Assembly (NCBI RefSeq): GCF_050157905.1
Contig: NZ_JBKIWZ010000001.1
Location: forward strand, 2,790,001 to 2,854,000
From: Pantoea sp050157905
GTDB lineage: Bacteria; Pseudomonadota; Gammaproteobacteria; Enterobacterales; Enterobacteriaceae
Direction: 5' to 3'
DNA: 64,000 nucleotides
In this document: piece by piece, positions 26,056 to 36,188 of the stretch
How the letters are laid out: each line of letters begins with the position of its first letter
Numbering within the stretch: the first letter of the stretch is position 1
Made by a program: the position numbers and the translations under genes
The notes under the pieces: model-generated
Seen by the model: only the letters and a program-made list of their open reading frames with translations
What the model was told of the DNA's origin: nothing
The model's database searches: none

Positions 26056-26973
26056 ATGGAACGACTGAAAGGTATGTCCGTTTTTGCCCGGGTGGTCGAA
26101 CTGGGTTCGTTCACCGCCGCGGCGCGTCAGCTTCATCTGAGTGTCTCCTCAATCAGCCAGATCGTCGCCAGACTGGAGGATGCCCTGCAGGTCAAGCTGC
26201 TGAATCGCAGTACCCGCAGTATCGGGCTGACTGAGGCGGGCAAAATCTACTATCAGGGCTGCCGCCGGATGCTGGCGGAAGCGACACAGGTGCATGAACA
26301 GCTCTATGCGTTTAACAATACACCGATTGGTGTACTGCGAATTGGCAGCTCCTCGACCATGGCGCAAAACGTGTTAGCCGGCATGACCAGCGAGATGCTG
26401 CGGGAGTATCCGGGGCTGAGCGTGAACCTGGTGACCGGCGTGCCGGCACCGGATCTGATTGCCGACGGTCTGGATCTGGTGATTCGCGTCGGCGCGCTGA
26501 AGGATTCCAGCCTCTTTTCACGCCGTCTTGGCGCGATGCCAATGGTGGTCTGCGCCGCCAAAAGCTATCTGGCGCAACACGGTACGCCGGAGAAACCGGG
26601 TGACATCGACAATTTTTCCTGGCTGGAATATAGCGTGCGGCCCGACAACAACTTCGAGCTGATTGCACCGGAAGGATTAGTGACCCGTCTGGCACCACAG
26701 GGGCGCTTTGTCACCAACGATTCGCTGACGCTGCTGCGCTGGCTGAAGTCGGGTAATGGCATCGCCTATGTCCCGATGATGTGGGTTATCGATGAGATCA
26801 CCGCAGGTAAGATTGATATTCTGTTTCCGCAGTATCAGTCCGATCCGCGTCCGGTTTATGCGCTTTACACCGAGAAAGATAAGTTACCGCTGAAGGTGCA
26901 GGTCTGTATCGATTATCTGACTGGCTATTTTGAGCAGGTGGCTGAACAGTATCAGCAGCACCGTAAAAGCTGA
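26056..26973 (+). CDS. aaeR: AaeR, LysR-type activator of the aae operon
   Basis: AaeR senses aromatic carboxylic acids and activates aaeXAB. The 305-residue LysR protein has an N-terminal winged HTH (AAARQLHLSVSSISQIVARLE, recognition helix about 30-40) and a periplasmic-binding-like effector domain from about residue 90. It is divergent from aaeX, the normal arrangement for an LTTR and its target, and convergent with tldD, with a perfect hairpin over its stop codon. Confidence 0.93.
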   Translation: MERLKGMSVFARVVELGSFTAAARQLHLSVSSISQIVARLEDALQVKLLNRSTRSIGLTEAGKIYYQGCRRMLAEATQVHEQLYAFNNTPIGVLRIGSSSTMAQNVLAGMTSEMLREYPGLSVNLVTGVPAPDLIADGLDLVIRVGALKDSSLFSRRLGAMPMVVCAAKSYLAQHGTPEKPGDIDNFSWLEYSVRPDNNFELIAPEGLVTRLAPQGRFVTNDSLTLLRWLKSGNGIAYVPMMWVIDEITAGKIDILFPQYQSDPRPVYALYTEKDKLPLKVQVCIDYLTGYFEQVAEQYQQHRKS

Positions 26974-26998
26974 CAACCCGCCGGGCGGCGGGTTGTCA
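26971..26998. terminator. Hairpin between convergent aaeR and tldD
   Basis: TGACAACCCGCC and GGCGGGTTGTCA form a perfect 12-bp stem around GGGC. The TGA of aaeR is the first triplet of the stem. T tracts are absent, so it may be a bidirectional block of modest strength. Confidence 0.55.
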
Positions 26999-27006
26999 AG
27001 GTCACA

Positions 27007-28452
27007 TCAGGCGGTGCCGCCGATGGTCAGTTTATCCAGTTTCAGGGTCGGCTGACCAACGCCGACCGGCAGGCTCTGCCCCTCTTTGCCGCAGACGCCG
27101 ACGCCTTTGTCCAGCGCCAGATCATTACCCACCATCGAGATCTGCTGCATCGCTTCGATACCGGAGCCAATCAGCGTGGCGCCCTTAACCGGTTTGGTGA
27201 TTTTGCCGTTCTCGATCAGATAGGCCTCAGAAGTTGAGAAGACAAATTTACCGGAAGTGATATCGACCTGGCCGCCGCCAAAATTCGGCGCATAGATGCC
27301 ATAATCCACGCTTTCGATAATATCCTGCGGTGAGGATTTACCCGCCAGCATATAAGTGTTGGTCATACGCGGCATCGGCAGGTGCGCATAAGATTCCCGA
27401 CGGCCGTTACCGGTCGGGCTCACGCCCATCAGTCGCGCATTCAGCTTATCCTGCATGTAGCCTTTCAGCACACCATTCTCGATCAGCATATTGTACTGAC
27501 CCGGCACACCTTCATCATCGACTGCCAGCGATCCGCGCAGGCCTTCCAGGGTGCCATCATCAACCACTGTACAAAGCTCGGACGCGACCTGCTGACCGAT
27601 TTTACCGCTGAAAACGGAGGTACCACGACGGTTGAAGTCGCCTTCCAGGCCGTGACCGACCGCTTCATGCAGCAGGACGCCAGGCCAGCCGGCCCCCAGC
27701 ACCACTGGCAGGGCACCGGCTGGCGCGGCGACCGCAGAGAGATTGACCAGCGCCATGCGTACCGCTTCCCGCGCCCAGGCGTCAGCGCGGACTTCACCGT
27801 TTTCATCCGCCAGGAAAAACGCATAGCCGGTTCGGGCGCCACCGCCGCTTGCGCCGCGCTCACGCTTACCCTGATCTTCTACCTGAACGCTGACAGAAAG
27901 GCGTACCAGTGGTCGCACATCGGCGGCCAGCGTGCCGTCGGTCGCCGCCACCAGCACCTGCTCGTAGACGCCGGTCAGGCTGGCATTCACCTCCTGCACG
28001 CGCGGGTCTTCGGCACGGGCCACTTTATCAACGCGATGCAGCAGGGCAATTTTCTCTTCCCGCGTCAGGCTGCTCAGCGGGTCGACCGCCGGGTAAAGCG
28101 AGCGGTTCATCACGGCTGAGAGCGTGTGAGCTTTGCCATTGCCCTGTTCCCGCACGATGCTGCGTGCCGCATCAGACGAGAGACGCAGCGCATTCAGCGT
28201 AATCTGGTCCGCATAGGCGAAGCCGGTTTTCTCACCGCTGACCGCGCGCACGCCCACACCCTGATCGATATGGTATGAGCCATCTTTAATGATTTTATCT
28301 TCCAGCACCCAGGATTCGTGAAAGCTGGACTGAAAATAGAGATCGGCATAATCCAGACGACGTTCTGAAAGCTGCCCTAACAGGGAAAATAGGTCCTGCT
28401 GATTAATGCCGTTTGCAGTCAGTAACTGCTCACTTACCAGGTTCAGAGTCAT
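27007..28452 (-). CDS. tldD: TldD, metalloprotease subunit
   Basis: TldD with TldE (PmbA) forms a heterodimeric zinc protease that processes unfolded peptides such as microcin B17 and degrades the CcdA antitoxin. The 481-residue protein (E. coli 481) contains the metal-binding HEXXXH motif in LLHEAVGHGLEGDF. Glycine-rich C-terminal segments (GGGQVDITSGKF) are present. It is followed upstream in the transcript by yhdP, 64 bp away. Confidence 0.97.
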   Translation of the reverse strand: MTLNLVSEQLLTANGINQQDLFSLLGQLSERRLDYADLYFQSSFHESWVLEDKIIKDGSYHIDQGVGVRAVSGEKTGFAYADQITLNALRLSSDAARSIVREQGNGKAHTLSAVMNRSLYPAVDPLSSLTREEKIALLHRVDKVARAEDPRVQEVNASLTGVYEQVLVAATDGTLAADVRPLVRLSVSVQVEDQGKRERGASGGGARTGYAFFLADENGEVRADAWAREAVRMALVNLSAVAAPAGALPVVLGAGWPGVLLHEAVGHGLEGDFNRRGTSVFSGKIGQQVASELCTVVDDGTLEGLRGSLAVDDEGVPGQYNMLIENGVLKGYMQDKLNARLMGVSPTGNGRRESYAHLPMPRMTNTYMLAGKSSPQDIIESVDYGIYAPNFGGGQVDITSGKFVFSTSEAYLIENGKITKPVKGATLIGSGIEAMQQISMVGNDLALDKGVGVCGKEGQSLPVGVGQPTLKLDKLTIGGTA

Positions 28453-28516
28453 CGTTTCTCACTCATTATGTGCTCAGATAATCATAGCCTGCGGTAATTC
28501 CGGTACGGCGTCAAAT

Positions 28517-31500
28517 TCACTTGTTATCCGTTTCACGCGGTTTCCGCAGCACTTCGTTAATTTCTGGTTTATCCAGCGGGCCGCTGATGTGATAACGCAG
28601 CAGAGAGATCTTATTCCACAGTGGCCCCAGTACTTTACTGGCCGCAAAGACGGCCGCACCAATCACCGGGTTAATAGCAAACGCCGTTGCCACGCCGACC
28701 GAGGCGGATATCTCAGGTGCGACAACCGCTTGCATATCTATCTGGCGCTTCACCAGGTCGAGTTTACCCTGCATTGCGATATCGGCTTCCAGTCCATCCA
28801 CCAGCAGATTGTCGGTGCGCATGACGCCGTTTTCGATCCATGCCGTACCGTTGATGGAATCAAAGTAGAAGGCGTTGGTGAAGGTGTCGCTGAAGTCAAA
28901 ACGCAGCTTGCGTAACAGCGCATCAAAGCTCACCAGACGCAGGATTTTCCCCGCCGTGCCGGTGTTCACATCCGCAATCTGACCTTTGCCGAAGTGGGTC
29001 TTCAGGGTGCCGCTCAGGGTCTCTGCGGCAGGCTGCCACGGCGCTGATTTCCAGTGTAAATCATAGGCGATGTTAAAAGGCGCATCGCGCAGTGGTGTAT
29101 TCATGCCAAACCAGTTGGTCGCGTTATTGATATTCGGCCCTTTCAGCGTGCCTTTCAGTGAGGTGCGCTGATCGCCCGGACGATTGACCCACTCGCCGTC
29201 GATTTTCAGCTGTGAACTGCCGGTATCCACCTTGCCGTTAGTAAGCACTAACGTATCTCCGCGTGGCTGAAGCATCGCGGAGACCTGGCCATATTTCTGG
29301 CCGAGTACCCAGCACTCTTTGCAGAAGAGCTGCAGAGCAGGCCACTGACTGAAGTTGATCTGCGTGGCCTGCTGAGAAGACCCTGTGCCGCCTTCGTGCT
29401 TCCCGTTCTCCCACTGCGGATTGTAATAAAGATAATCCAGGCTGACCTGCCAGGGTGACGCAGGGGCCATGGTCAGTCTGCCGCGCAGCTCTTTCGCATT
29501 AACGCTAACCTGACTCCTGCCGCCCGCACGCTGTGCCAGCGTCGCATCGACATCATGCCATTGCTGTCCGCCCAGGGTGACCGCCGGGCTGCGCAGGGTG
29601 ACGTTGCCAGGCAGCGTGACGCCGCCGGTCTGGAAATCACCGTTGCCCGACTGCCGTCCGCCAGCGGAATCTCCGGCGGCCAGCATCGCCACCCAGGCTT
29701 CGCCATTCAGCGCGGGCAGATTCAGCACCATCCCCGTGTGTTCAGGCAGTGCCGGGGTTTTGTGTGCATCATTCAGCCAGATGCCGCGATCCACCCGCAG
29801 CGTCGGCTCCAGCAGCCAGCGGCTGTTAAAACGCTGGCTGCCATTGATGCTGCCGCTGAGATCGAAATGGTGCAGGTCGCCACTGGCCTGAATGGCCACA
29901 GGCATCGACTCACCCGCCTGTTTTTCCAGTGGCGCAGGTAAGCGACTGCTTACTTCTTTTGCATTTCCGTTCAGCGCGACGTCATACCGCGCGCCGCCCT
30001 GATGCGGTAACGTGATACCGACTTTACCCTGCCACGGCAGATGTCCGCCCAGCTGTCTGCTGACGGCGGCCGGGATCTCGCGGATTTTAGCGGGTTGCCA
30101 GTCGCCCTGAAGGCTGACGTCGACGCCGAAGTCATCCGGGTTCTCCTGGGTGCTGAAACGTACGCCCATCGGCTGCCCAAACCACGTCGCGCGCAAATCG
30201 TCGCTGACCAGATTGCCGTTGTCATAGCGGAAGCGGCCGGAGAGATGGTCAATTGTGGTTTTTAAGGGTTTGATAAACAGCGCGTTATCTTTCAGGTCGA
30301 CGTTGCCCCGGGCATGCACCTGCCTGCCATCCAGCGGGATATCCAGGTTCAGATGACCGCCGACCCGCCCGCTGATTTGCAGCTGCTCCAGCGCGGCACC
30401 CAGAGAGGGTTTCAGCGGGGTCTGCTGGAAGTAACCGGCGACCTGCGGACCCTGCCCGCTGATATCGCCATCGATAATCAGCTTCTCTTTAAGATAGTCC
30501 GGGATCACCGCACTGACGTTGCGCGCCTCCACCTCGCCCAGCCTGGCCACCGGCGCGTTCATCCACAGGCCATCATTCAGGAAGTTGAGATCGATATCGA
30601 GATGACTGATCGCGGGCCATTTCGGCTGAAACGCGTAGGTCGCCTGGCGCAGCGGCACCCAGACCTGGAACATGCCGTCATTGTGCTTAAACGGGAACAG
30701 CGCCGGATTCCCGGCAAACAGCAGCGTGGCGTTATCAACTTTACCGCCTTTTACGGCCCCGCTCAGATAGTGCGTCAGGCCGTTGCCCATTAGCGGAACC
30801 GGGAAGTAGCGCCAGGCATCACCCGCATCCGTCACCCGTATACCGGCCAGAATATCCAGACGGGGCTCGCCCCCGCTATTCTGCTGGTAACGGAAATCAC
30901 CGCGCGCGTGGAGTGAACGCGCCTGCAGATCCAGATTTTCGCCCGCCAGCGTCAGCCCATGCTCATCACGCAGCCAGCGCAGCGCACCGGTTACCCCTTT
31001 AATCTCCAGCGGGGCCTGAAACATGTCGCCATAGGGAACGGTCGCCGCGCCCATATCGACGCTGACCTGCCCATTAGTCAGACTGCCGCGCGCCTCGCCG
31101 TTGAGGTGGCTGATGCCCGGCAGCAGCTTCCAGTGCTGCCAGCTGAAATCATGCCACTTCACCTGCATGCGGGTTTGTTCAGGCTGCTGCAGCGGGATAT
31201 CCAGCGCCAGACCCTCGACGGTGCCCTGCGGCTGCAGCGCCTGCCAGTTCTCAAACAGTGCCGGAGAGAGCGGCGCGAACAGCGGAACGATCGGCGCAAT
31301 GTGTTTCAGCACCAGCTGCGTGGCGCGCACGCGGACTTCCGCCTGACTCGCGGTGCCCAGCAGCTGCTTGTCTTCAGGACGCCATAACAGCGAAAAGTGG
31401 CCTGCGGGCCAGGGCTGGTTGTCGGTACTGAGGCGGGTCTGCGGCACATTAACCACCCAGCCATTCTGGAAGCGGGACAGATGCGCGGTGAGTCCGTCAA

Positions 31501-32344
31501 CCGTTATCTGATGCTGGCCGGTTTCGCCCTGCCAGCTGGCGCCGCCCTGACGTAACAGCAGATCGCCCGCGTAGATGTCGCCATCGCGCAGGTTCACCCA
31601 GGCCGCCAGGCTGAACCGGGCACTGTCCAGACGGGTATTATCACGCATCCAGCGGCCCAGCCACGGCCGCATATCCACGTCGTCGGCCTGCATCCAGATC
31701 CGGCCATCGTTCAGCAGACCATTACTGTCATTGAGGTCGAGCCGCACCTGAACCACGCCATGCTGGCCGGTAAAGCTCGACAGGCTGACTTCGCCCTCGG
31801 CCCGGTGGCGATTATCTTCGTTGAGCCAGGTCAGCCGGGGGATTGCCAGCTCAGCGTGCTGACCGGAGGGGGTCCGGAAACGGATGGTGCTGTCACGCAG
31901 ATCAAAGTGGTCAAACTGACGCAGGAAGAGTTCGTTGATCTGCGCCGGACGGAAACTGTTTTTCTCTTTGTCGTTATCCAACAGTGGACGATTGCTGTCG
32001 AGATGGAGCTGCCAGAAGGTGAGATCGCGGAACTGCCAGCGCCAGTGCAGCAGAGATTGCCAGACGTCGAGTGCGAGATTGATGCGCCTGATGGAAAGTC
32101 TGCCCGTGTCGTGCAGATCGACACGGAGATCGCGCACCTGCAGGGTCGGGCCGAAACTTTCCCATTTGCCCTGAAGCTGGCTGGCATCGACCGGCACCCC
32201 GCTGCGGTCTGAGATGAATTGCAGAAGGTTGCTGCGATAGCTGTCGAGATGCGGCATGACCAGACGCATTCCGCTGACCAGCAGCGCAACAATCACAATG
32301 ATTGTCGCGACCAGCAGTAACAAAATCCTCGGCAACTGCCTCAC
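28517..32344 (-). CDS. yhdP: YhdP, AsmA-like inter-membrane phospholipid transport protein
   Basis: YhdP is a long beta-groove protein anchored in the inner membrane that, with TamB and YdbH, carries phospholipids to the outer membrane. The 1275-residue protein (E. coli 1266) has one N-terminal membrane segment (about 7-28) followed by a large repetitive beta-rich AsmA/DUF3971 region. The C-terminus contains VVAPEISASVGVATAFAINP. It lies between rng and tldD as in E. coli. Confidence 0.95.
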   Translation of the reverse strand: MRQLPRILLLLVATIIVIVALLVSGMRLVMPHLDSYRSNLLQFISDRSGVPVDASQLQGKWESFGPTLQVRDLRVDLHDTGRLSIRRINLALDVWQSLLHWRWQFRDLTFWQLHLDSNRPLLDNDKEKNSFRPAQINELFLRQFDHFDLRDSTIRFRTPSGQHAELAIPRLTWLNEDNRHRAEGEVSLSSFTGQHGVVQVRLDLNDSNGLLNDGRIWMQADDVDMRPWLGRWMRDNTRLDSARFSLAAWVNLRDGDIYAGDLLLRQGGASWQGETGQHQITVDGLTAHLSRFQNGWVVNVPQTRLSTDNQPWPAGHFSLLWRPEDKQLLGTASQAEVRVRATQLVLKHIAPIVPLFAPLSPALFENWQALQPQGTVEGLALDIPLQQPEQTRMQVKWHDFSWQHWKLLPGISHLNGEARGSLTNGQVSVDMGAATVPYGDMFQAPLEIKGVTGALRWLRDEHGLTLAGENLDLQARSLHARGDFRYQQNSGGEPRLDILAGIRVTDAGDAWRYFPVPLMGNGLTHYLSGAVKGGKVDNATLLFAGNPALFPFKHNDGMFQVWVPLRQATYAFQPKWPAISHLDIDLNFLNDGLWMNAPVARLGEVEARNVSAVIPDYLKEKLIIDGDISGQGPQVAGYFQQTPLKPSLGAALEQLQISGRVGGHLNLDIPLDGRQVHARGNVDLKDNALFIKPLKTTIDHLSGRFRYDNGNLVSDDLRATWFGQPMGVRFSTQENPDDFGVDVSLQGDWQPAKIREIPAAVSRQLGGHLPWQGKVGITLPHQGGARYDVALNGNAKEVSSRLPAPLEKQAGESMPVAIQASGDLHHFDLSGSINGSQRFNSRWLLEPTLRVDRGIWLNDAHKTPALPEHTGMVLNLPALNGEAWVAMLAAGDSAGGRQSGNGDFQTGGVTLPGNVTLRSPAVTLGGQQWHDVDATLAQRAGGRSQVSVNAKELRGRLTMAPASPWQVSLDYLYYNPQWENGKHEGGTGSSQQATQINFSQWPALQLFCKECWVLGQKYGQVSAMLQPRGDTLVLTNGKVDTGSSQLKIDGEWVNRPGDQRTSLKGTLKGPNINNATNWFGMNTPLRDAPFNIAYDLHWKSAPWQPAAETLSGTLKTHFGKGQIADVNTGTAGKILRLVSFDALLRKLRFDFSDTFTNAFYFDSINGTAWIENGVMRTDNLLVDGLEADIAMQGKLDLVKRQIDMQAVVAPEISASVGVATAFAINPVIGAAVFAASKVLGPLWNKISLLRYHISGPLDKPEINEVLRKPRETDNK

Positions 32345-32450
32345 TCACGCCTCTCCTTGTGTTCCGTAAACGATGGATAGATGGTTCGTGTACCCGATCG
32401 TTTTAAGATAAAAGCGCCCGCACGCATTTTATCTCCAACAAGGGCGTTGA

Positions 32451-32473
32451 GTCAGCCCGACGCCCGGGCTGAC
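32451..32473 (-). terminator. Hairpin downstream of rng
   Basis: GTCAGCCCG and CGGGCTGAC form a perfect 9-bp stem one base after the rng stop. No clear T tract follows; it may only stabilise or partly terminate the message before yhdP. Confidence 0.4.
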
Positions 32474-32474
32474 A

Positions 32475-33944
32475 TTACATCATAACGACGTCGAACTGCT
32501 CCTGCGTGTAGAGCGCTTCGACATGCACTTTAACCTGCTTGCCGACAAAGATTTCCACTTCGGCCAGCGCATGTGACTCATCGGTTTTCAACGCCTCACC
32601 GACCGTCGGTGAGACATAGACCAGAAAACGGTCAGAATCGTAGGCGTGATGGACTCTGACAATTTCACGCATGATTTCGTAGCAGACGGTTTCAACCGTT
32701 TTCAGCGTACCGCGTCCTTTGCAGACCGGGCAATCCTGACACAGCACATGCTCGATGCTTTCACGGGTTCGCTTACGCGTCATCTCTACCAGTCCCAGCG
32801 CAGAGAAACCGTGGATGCCGGTTTTGACCCGGTCTTTACTGAGTGCGCTCTCCAGCGAATGCAGGACCCGCCGACGATGGTCTTCGTTGCTCATATCAAT
32901 GAAGTCGATAATGATAATGCCGCCCAGATTGCGCAGTCGCAGCTGGCGCGCAATCGCCTGAGTGGCTTCAACGTTGGTGTTAAATATTGTCTCATCCAGA
33001 TTGCGATGTCCGACAAAGGCACCGGTATTGATATCTATCGTCGTCATCGCTTCGGTCTGATCGATGATCAGATATCCGCCTGACTTTAGTTCAACTTTGC
33101 GATCCAGCGAGCGCTGAATCTCATTTTCGACGTCAAACAGGTCAAAAATAGGCTGTTTGCCGTTGTAGAGCTCCAGTTTACCGGCCATCTCCGGAATATA
33201 TTCACCGGTAAATTCCACCAGCATGTCACAGGTCAGACGCGAGTCTACCCGGATCCGGTCCAGCGCGGCACCGGCAAAATCGCGCAGAATACGCTGGGCC
33301 AGCGCCAGCTCGCCGTAAAGCAGACAGCGGGTCTGATTGCGCTTTTTACGCTCACTGACTTTGGTCCACAGACGTTTAAGAAAAGCGGCATCCTGTGCCA
33401 GCTCCTCTTCGCCAATCCCTTCTGCTGCCGTACGGATAATAAAGCCACCCAGATGATCGCAATAGTCCGCCACCACCGCTTTAAGCCGGTCGCGCTCTTT
33501 TTCGCTTTCGATACGCTGAGAAACTCCTACGTGCGACGCGCCGGGCATAAAGACCAGGTAACGCGAGGGCAGCGTAATATCTGTCGTCAGACGGGCACCT
33601 TTAGTGCCGAGCGGATCCTTAACGACCTGTACTACCAGGTCCTGGCCCTGGCGTACCAGTTCGGCGATGTCGCGCACGATAAAGTTTTTCTTTTCATCGC
33701 CTGCCACACATTCCGTGTGTGGCATGATGTCCGAAGCATGCAGAAACGCCGCTTTTTCCAGACCGATATCAACAAAGGCAGCCTGCATACCCGGCAGAAC
33801 ACGGCTTACACGGCCTTTATAGATATTGCCAACAATGCCGCGCCGCGCTTCACGCTCAATGTGTATCTCCTGAAGGATGCCGCCGTCGATATAGGCGACA
33901 CGCGTTTCAGAAGGCGTGACGTTAATCAGTAATTCAGCCGTCAT
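32475..33944 (-). CDS. rng: Ribonuclease G
   Basis: RNase G is a 5'-end-sensing endonuclease that matures the 16S rRNA 5' end and degrades some mRNAs. The 489-residue protein (E. coli 489) has an N-terminal S1-like domain (about 35-125). The catalytic Asp residues lie in TTIDINTGAFVG and IIIDFIDMSNEDHR, and the zinc-link motif is in CPVCKGRG. It overlaps the end of yhdE by 11 bp, showing translational coupling in the mreBCD-yhdE-rng row. Confidence 0.98.
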   Translation of the reverse strand: MTAELLINVTPSETRVAYIDGGILQEIHIEREARRGIVGNIYKGRVSRVLPGMQAAFVDIGLEKAAFLHASDIMPHTECVAGDEKKNFIVRDIAELVRQGQDLVVQVVKDPLGTKGARLTTDITLPSRYLVFMPGASHVGVSQRIESEKERDRLKAVVADYCDHLGGFIIRTAAEGIGEEELAQDAAFLKRLWTKVSERKKRNQTRCLLYGELALAQRILRDFAGAALDRIRVDSRLTCDMLVEFTGEYIPEMAGKLELYNGKQPIFDLFDVENEIQRSLDRKVELKSGGYLIIDQTEAMTTIDINTGAFVGHRNLDETIFNTNVEATQAIARQLRLRNLGGIIIIDFIDMSNEDHRRRVLHSLESALSKDRVKTGIHGFSALGLVEMTRKRTRESIEHVLCQDCPVCKGRGTLKTVETVCYEIMREIVRVHHAYDSDRFLVYVSPTVGEALKTDESHALAEVEIFVGKQVKVHVEALYTQEQFDVVMM

Positions 33945-34527
33945 GTTGACCCCTTACGGCACGCAGTGACTGGAAATGGCTGATCAGCTCTGCCGTTTCC
34001 ACCAGAGGCAGTCCCACCACTGCGTGATAACTTCCATTAATTTTACGGACAAAGTTTCCTCCCCTGCCCTGAATACCGTACGCGCCCGCTTTATCCATCG
34101 GTTCGCCGGTCGCGATGTAGTCGTCGATGTCGCTTCCGGTTAAGGTGCGGAAAGTCACATCCGTTGTCACAACACAATCCAGCGTCTGCTGACGGTCGGC
34201 CAGCGCCACAGCGGTCATCACCTGATGCGTCTGTCCGGAAAGTTTGCGCAGCATCGCGTGTGCATCGGCGGCATCGCGCGGTTTTTCCAGCACCTCGCCA
34301 TTCAGTATCACGATTGTATCCGCACCCAGTACAGGCAGATCCTGTGCGGCCAGTCTGACGCCCGCCTGCGCTTTGTCATTAGCAAGACGGCGGACATAGA
34401 TCGCCGCCGCTTCACCGGGCTGACGCTGCTCCTCAACATCAGTCACGATGCGTTCGAATGTCAGGCCAAGCTGAGTCAGCAGCTCACGACGACGCGGTGA
34501 ACCGGAAGCAAGATAGAGGGATACCAT
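33934..34527 (-). CDS. yhdE: YhdE, Maf-family dTTP/UTP pyrophosphatase
   Basis: Maf proteins hydrolyse non-canonical or excess nucleoside triphosphates; the YhdE branch prefers dTTP and UTP. The 197-residue protein (E. coli 197) starts MVSLYLASGSPRRRELL, the substrate-phosphate loop, and has the conserved VLGADTIV and GKAGAYGIQG-like (MDKAGAYGIQGRGG) motifs. It lies 8 bp after mreD and overlaps rng. Confidence 0.96.
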   Translation of the reverse strand: MVSLYLASGSPRRRELLTQLGLTFERIVTDVEEQRQPGEAAAIYVRRLANDKAQAGVRLAAQDLPVLGADTIVILNGEVLEKPRDAADAHAMLRKLSGQTHQVMTAVALADRQQTLDCVVTTDVTFRTLTGSDIDDYIATGEPMDKAGAYGIQGRGGNFVRKINGSYHAVVGLPLVETAELISHFQSLRAVRGQHDG

Positions 34528-34535
34528 AAATTTCC

Positions 34536-35024
34536 TTATTGGACAGCGAACTGACGACGAATTTTTCTCATTAACAAGAATAGCCAGGGCCAGAGAATAC
34601 CGTCGACAACACTGCTCCAGAAAATTTCAGGTCGGAATGAAACGTTGATTACCAGGAATTCCGCCCAGAAGACAATCACATCCATCGCCAGCGACAGGAC
34701 CATTACCATCAGCGCCTGCTGCCATAATGCCAGGTTGCGGAATAGCTGAAACTTAAAAGCAATCAGGTAGGCGATGATACTGAGCGCCAGCGCCCGCACA
34801 CCGAGCGTGGAGCCCGCGATGAGGTCCATGATGGTACCCAGCACGAAACCGGTGCCGACATTGACCCGATGCGGCAGAGCAAGCACCCAGTAGATCAGAA
34901 TCAATAGCAGCCATGAAGGCCGGAACATGTAAATATCATCCGGCCACGGCATGATCTGCAGAACGAGCGCCACCAGGAATGAGAGCCAGATGACCCAACG
35001 TCCCTGGCTGCGATATCGACTCAA
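34536..35024 (-). CDS. mreD: MreD, rod-shape-determining membrane protein
   Basis: MreD is a small integral membrane part of the MreBCD elongasome. The 162-residue protein (E. coli 162) has about five to six hydrophobic segments, starting GRWVIWLSFLVALVLQIMPW. Its ATG overlaps the mreC stop. Confidence 0.96.
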   Translation of the reverse strand: MSRYRSQGRWVIWLSFLVALVLQIMPWPDDIYMFRPSWLLLILIYWVLALPHRVNVGTGFVLGTIMDLIAGSTLGVRALALSIIAYLIAFKFQLFRNLALWQQALMVMVLSLAMDVIVFWAEFLVINVSFRPEIFWSSVVDGILWPWLFLLMRKIRRQFAVQ

Positions 35025-36040
35025 GGCTGGCCCCCGCGTGAACGCGAGGTACCGCTCTGCCCACTGCTGCTGGTTGACGGTGCAGGCGGCCCCATCTGCG
35101 TGGCAGGCGCAGGCGGTCCCATTTCCCCCGCAGGCGGTAAGACCTGCGGCATCATCTGCATCAGACGCTCATTCGCTACGCGATGAACTTCATCCTGCGG
35201 CAACGGCATATCGCCATTGCGATCGGCACCCCATAACAGCAGCAGGTAGCGCAGACGCTGCAAGCCGGCGGTCGGATGAGCCTGAATCACCGTGTAAGCA
35301 CGCTGCGTATCCACTTTCACCGAGGAAACCACCCCGACCGGATACCCTTCAGGGAAACGCCCGCCGATGCCAGACGTGACCAGCACATCGCCGACCCGGA
35401 TATCCGTATTGCCTGGCAGATGCTCAAGCTGGAGATCTTCGGTACAGCCGTTACCCGCCGCAATCACACGAATGTCATTACGCAGAACCTGAATCGGCAG
35501 AGCATGTGAGGCATCGCAGATCAGCAGCACGCGACTGGTGAGCTGTCCGACTGCAATGACCTGACCGACCACGCCTTTATCACTGATCACCGGCTGCCCT
35601 TCATAGACGCCGTTAACGCTGCCTTTGTCGATCACGACCTGATCCGTGTAAGGATCGGTGCCGGTCGAAATGACCTGCGTCACCATCTTTTGCTCATCCT
35701 GGCGCAGCGGTGAACCCAGCAGTTCACGCAGACGTGCGTTTTCCTGCTTATATTGCCCCAGCATTAGCAGGTTACTGTTTTTCAGGAAGAGCTCGCGACG
35801 TAAGGCTTTATTTTCCTGCTCCAGCTGCTGACGGGACGCCAGCGACTCTGACACGCCATCCAGCAGCTGACGTGGCCCATTGGCCAGGAAGTAAAACGGG
35901 CTGACCGACGTATCCAGATAGTTGCGTATTTGGGTGAAAGACCCGACACGGCTGTCGGCGATGATGATGGCAATTGCCACAATGACCGCCAGAAAAAGAC
36001 GCAACTGCAGGGAAGGCCCCCTGCTAAAAATCGGCTTCAT
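35021..36040 (-). CDS. mreC: MreC, rod-shape-determining protein
   Basis: MreC is a bitopic protein that joins cytoplasmic MreB to periplasmic cell-wall synthases. I chose the ATG at 36040 (MKPIFSRGPSLQLRLFLAV), the conserved start, giving 339 residues; an upstream in-frame ATG adds 30 non-conserved residues. One membrane segment (about 14-31) is followed by a coiled coil (ESLASRQQLEQENKALRREL) and the beta-barrel domain. The C-terminal tail, rich in Pro, Ser and Gly, is low complexity and looks lineage-specific. Confidence 0.95.
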   Translation of the reverse strand: MKPIFSRGPSLQLRLFLAVIVAIAIIIADSRVGSFTQIRNYLDTSVSPFYFLANGPRQLLDGVSESLASRQQLEQENKALRRELFLKNSNLLMLGQYKQENARLRELLGSPLRQDEQKMVTQVISTGTDPYTDQVVIDKGSVNGVYEGQPVISDKGVVGQVIAVGQLTSRVLLICDASHALPIQVLRNDIRVIAAGNGCTEDLQLEHLPGNTDIRVGDVLVTSGIGGRFPEGYPVGVVSSVKVDTQRAYTVIQAHPTAGLQRLRYLLLLWGADRNGDMPLPQDEVHRVANERLMQMMPQVLPPAGEMGPPAPATQMGPPAPSTSSSGQSGTSRSRGGQP

Positions 36041-36188
36041 ATAATCTGCGTGATCCTCGACAACAGGAGAGGAAGCAGCGGCAGAATACCGTGCTTCCCT
36101 GGGCTGAACGCAATGTACCGGTAAAGACATCGCCGGTTCACATGCCGCTCCCTTGCATGATCATCGCGTTCTCAGCCGGTTGAGGCAA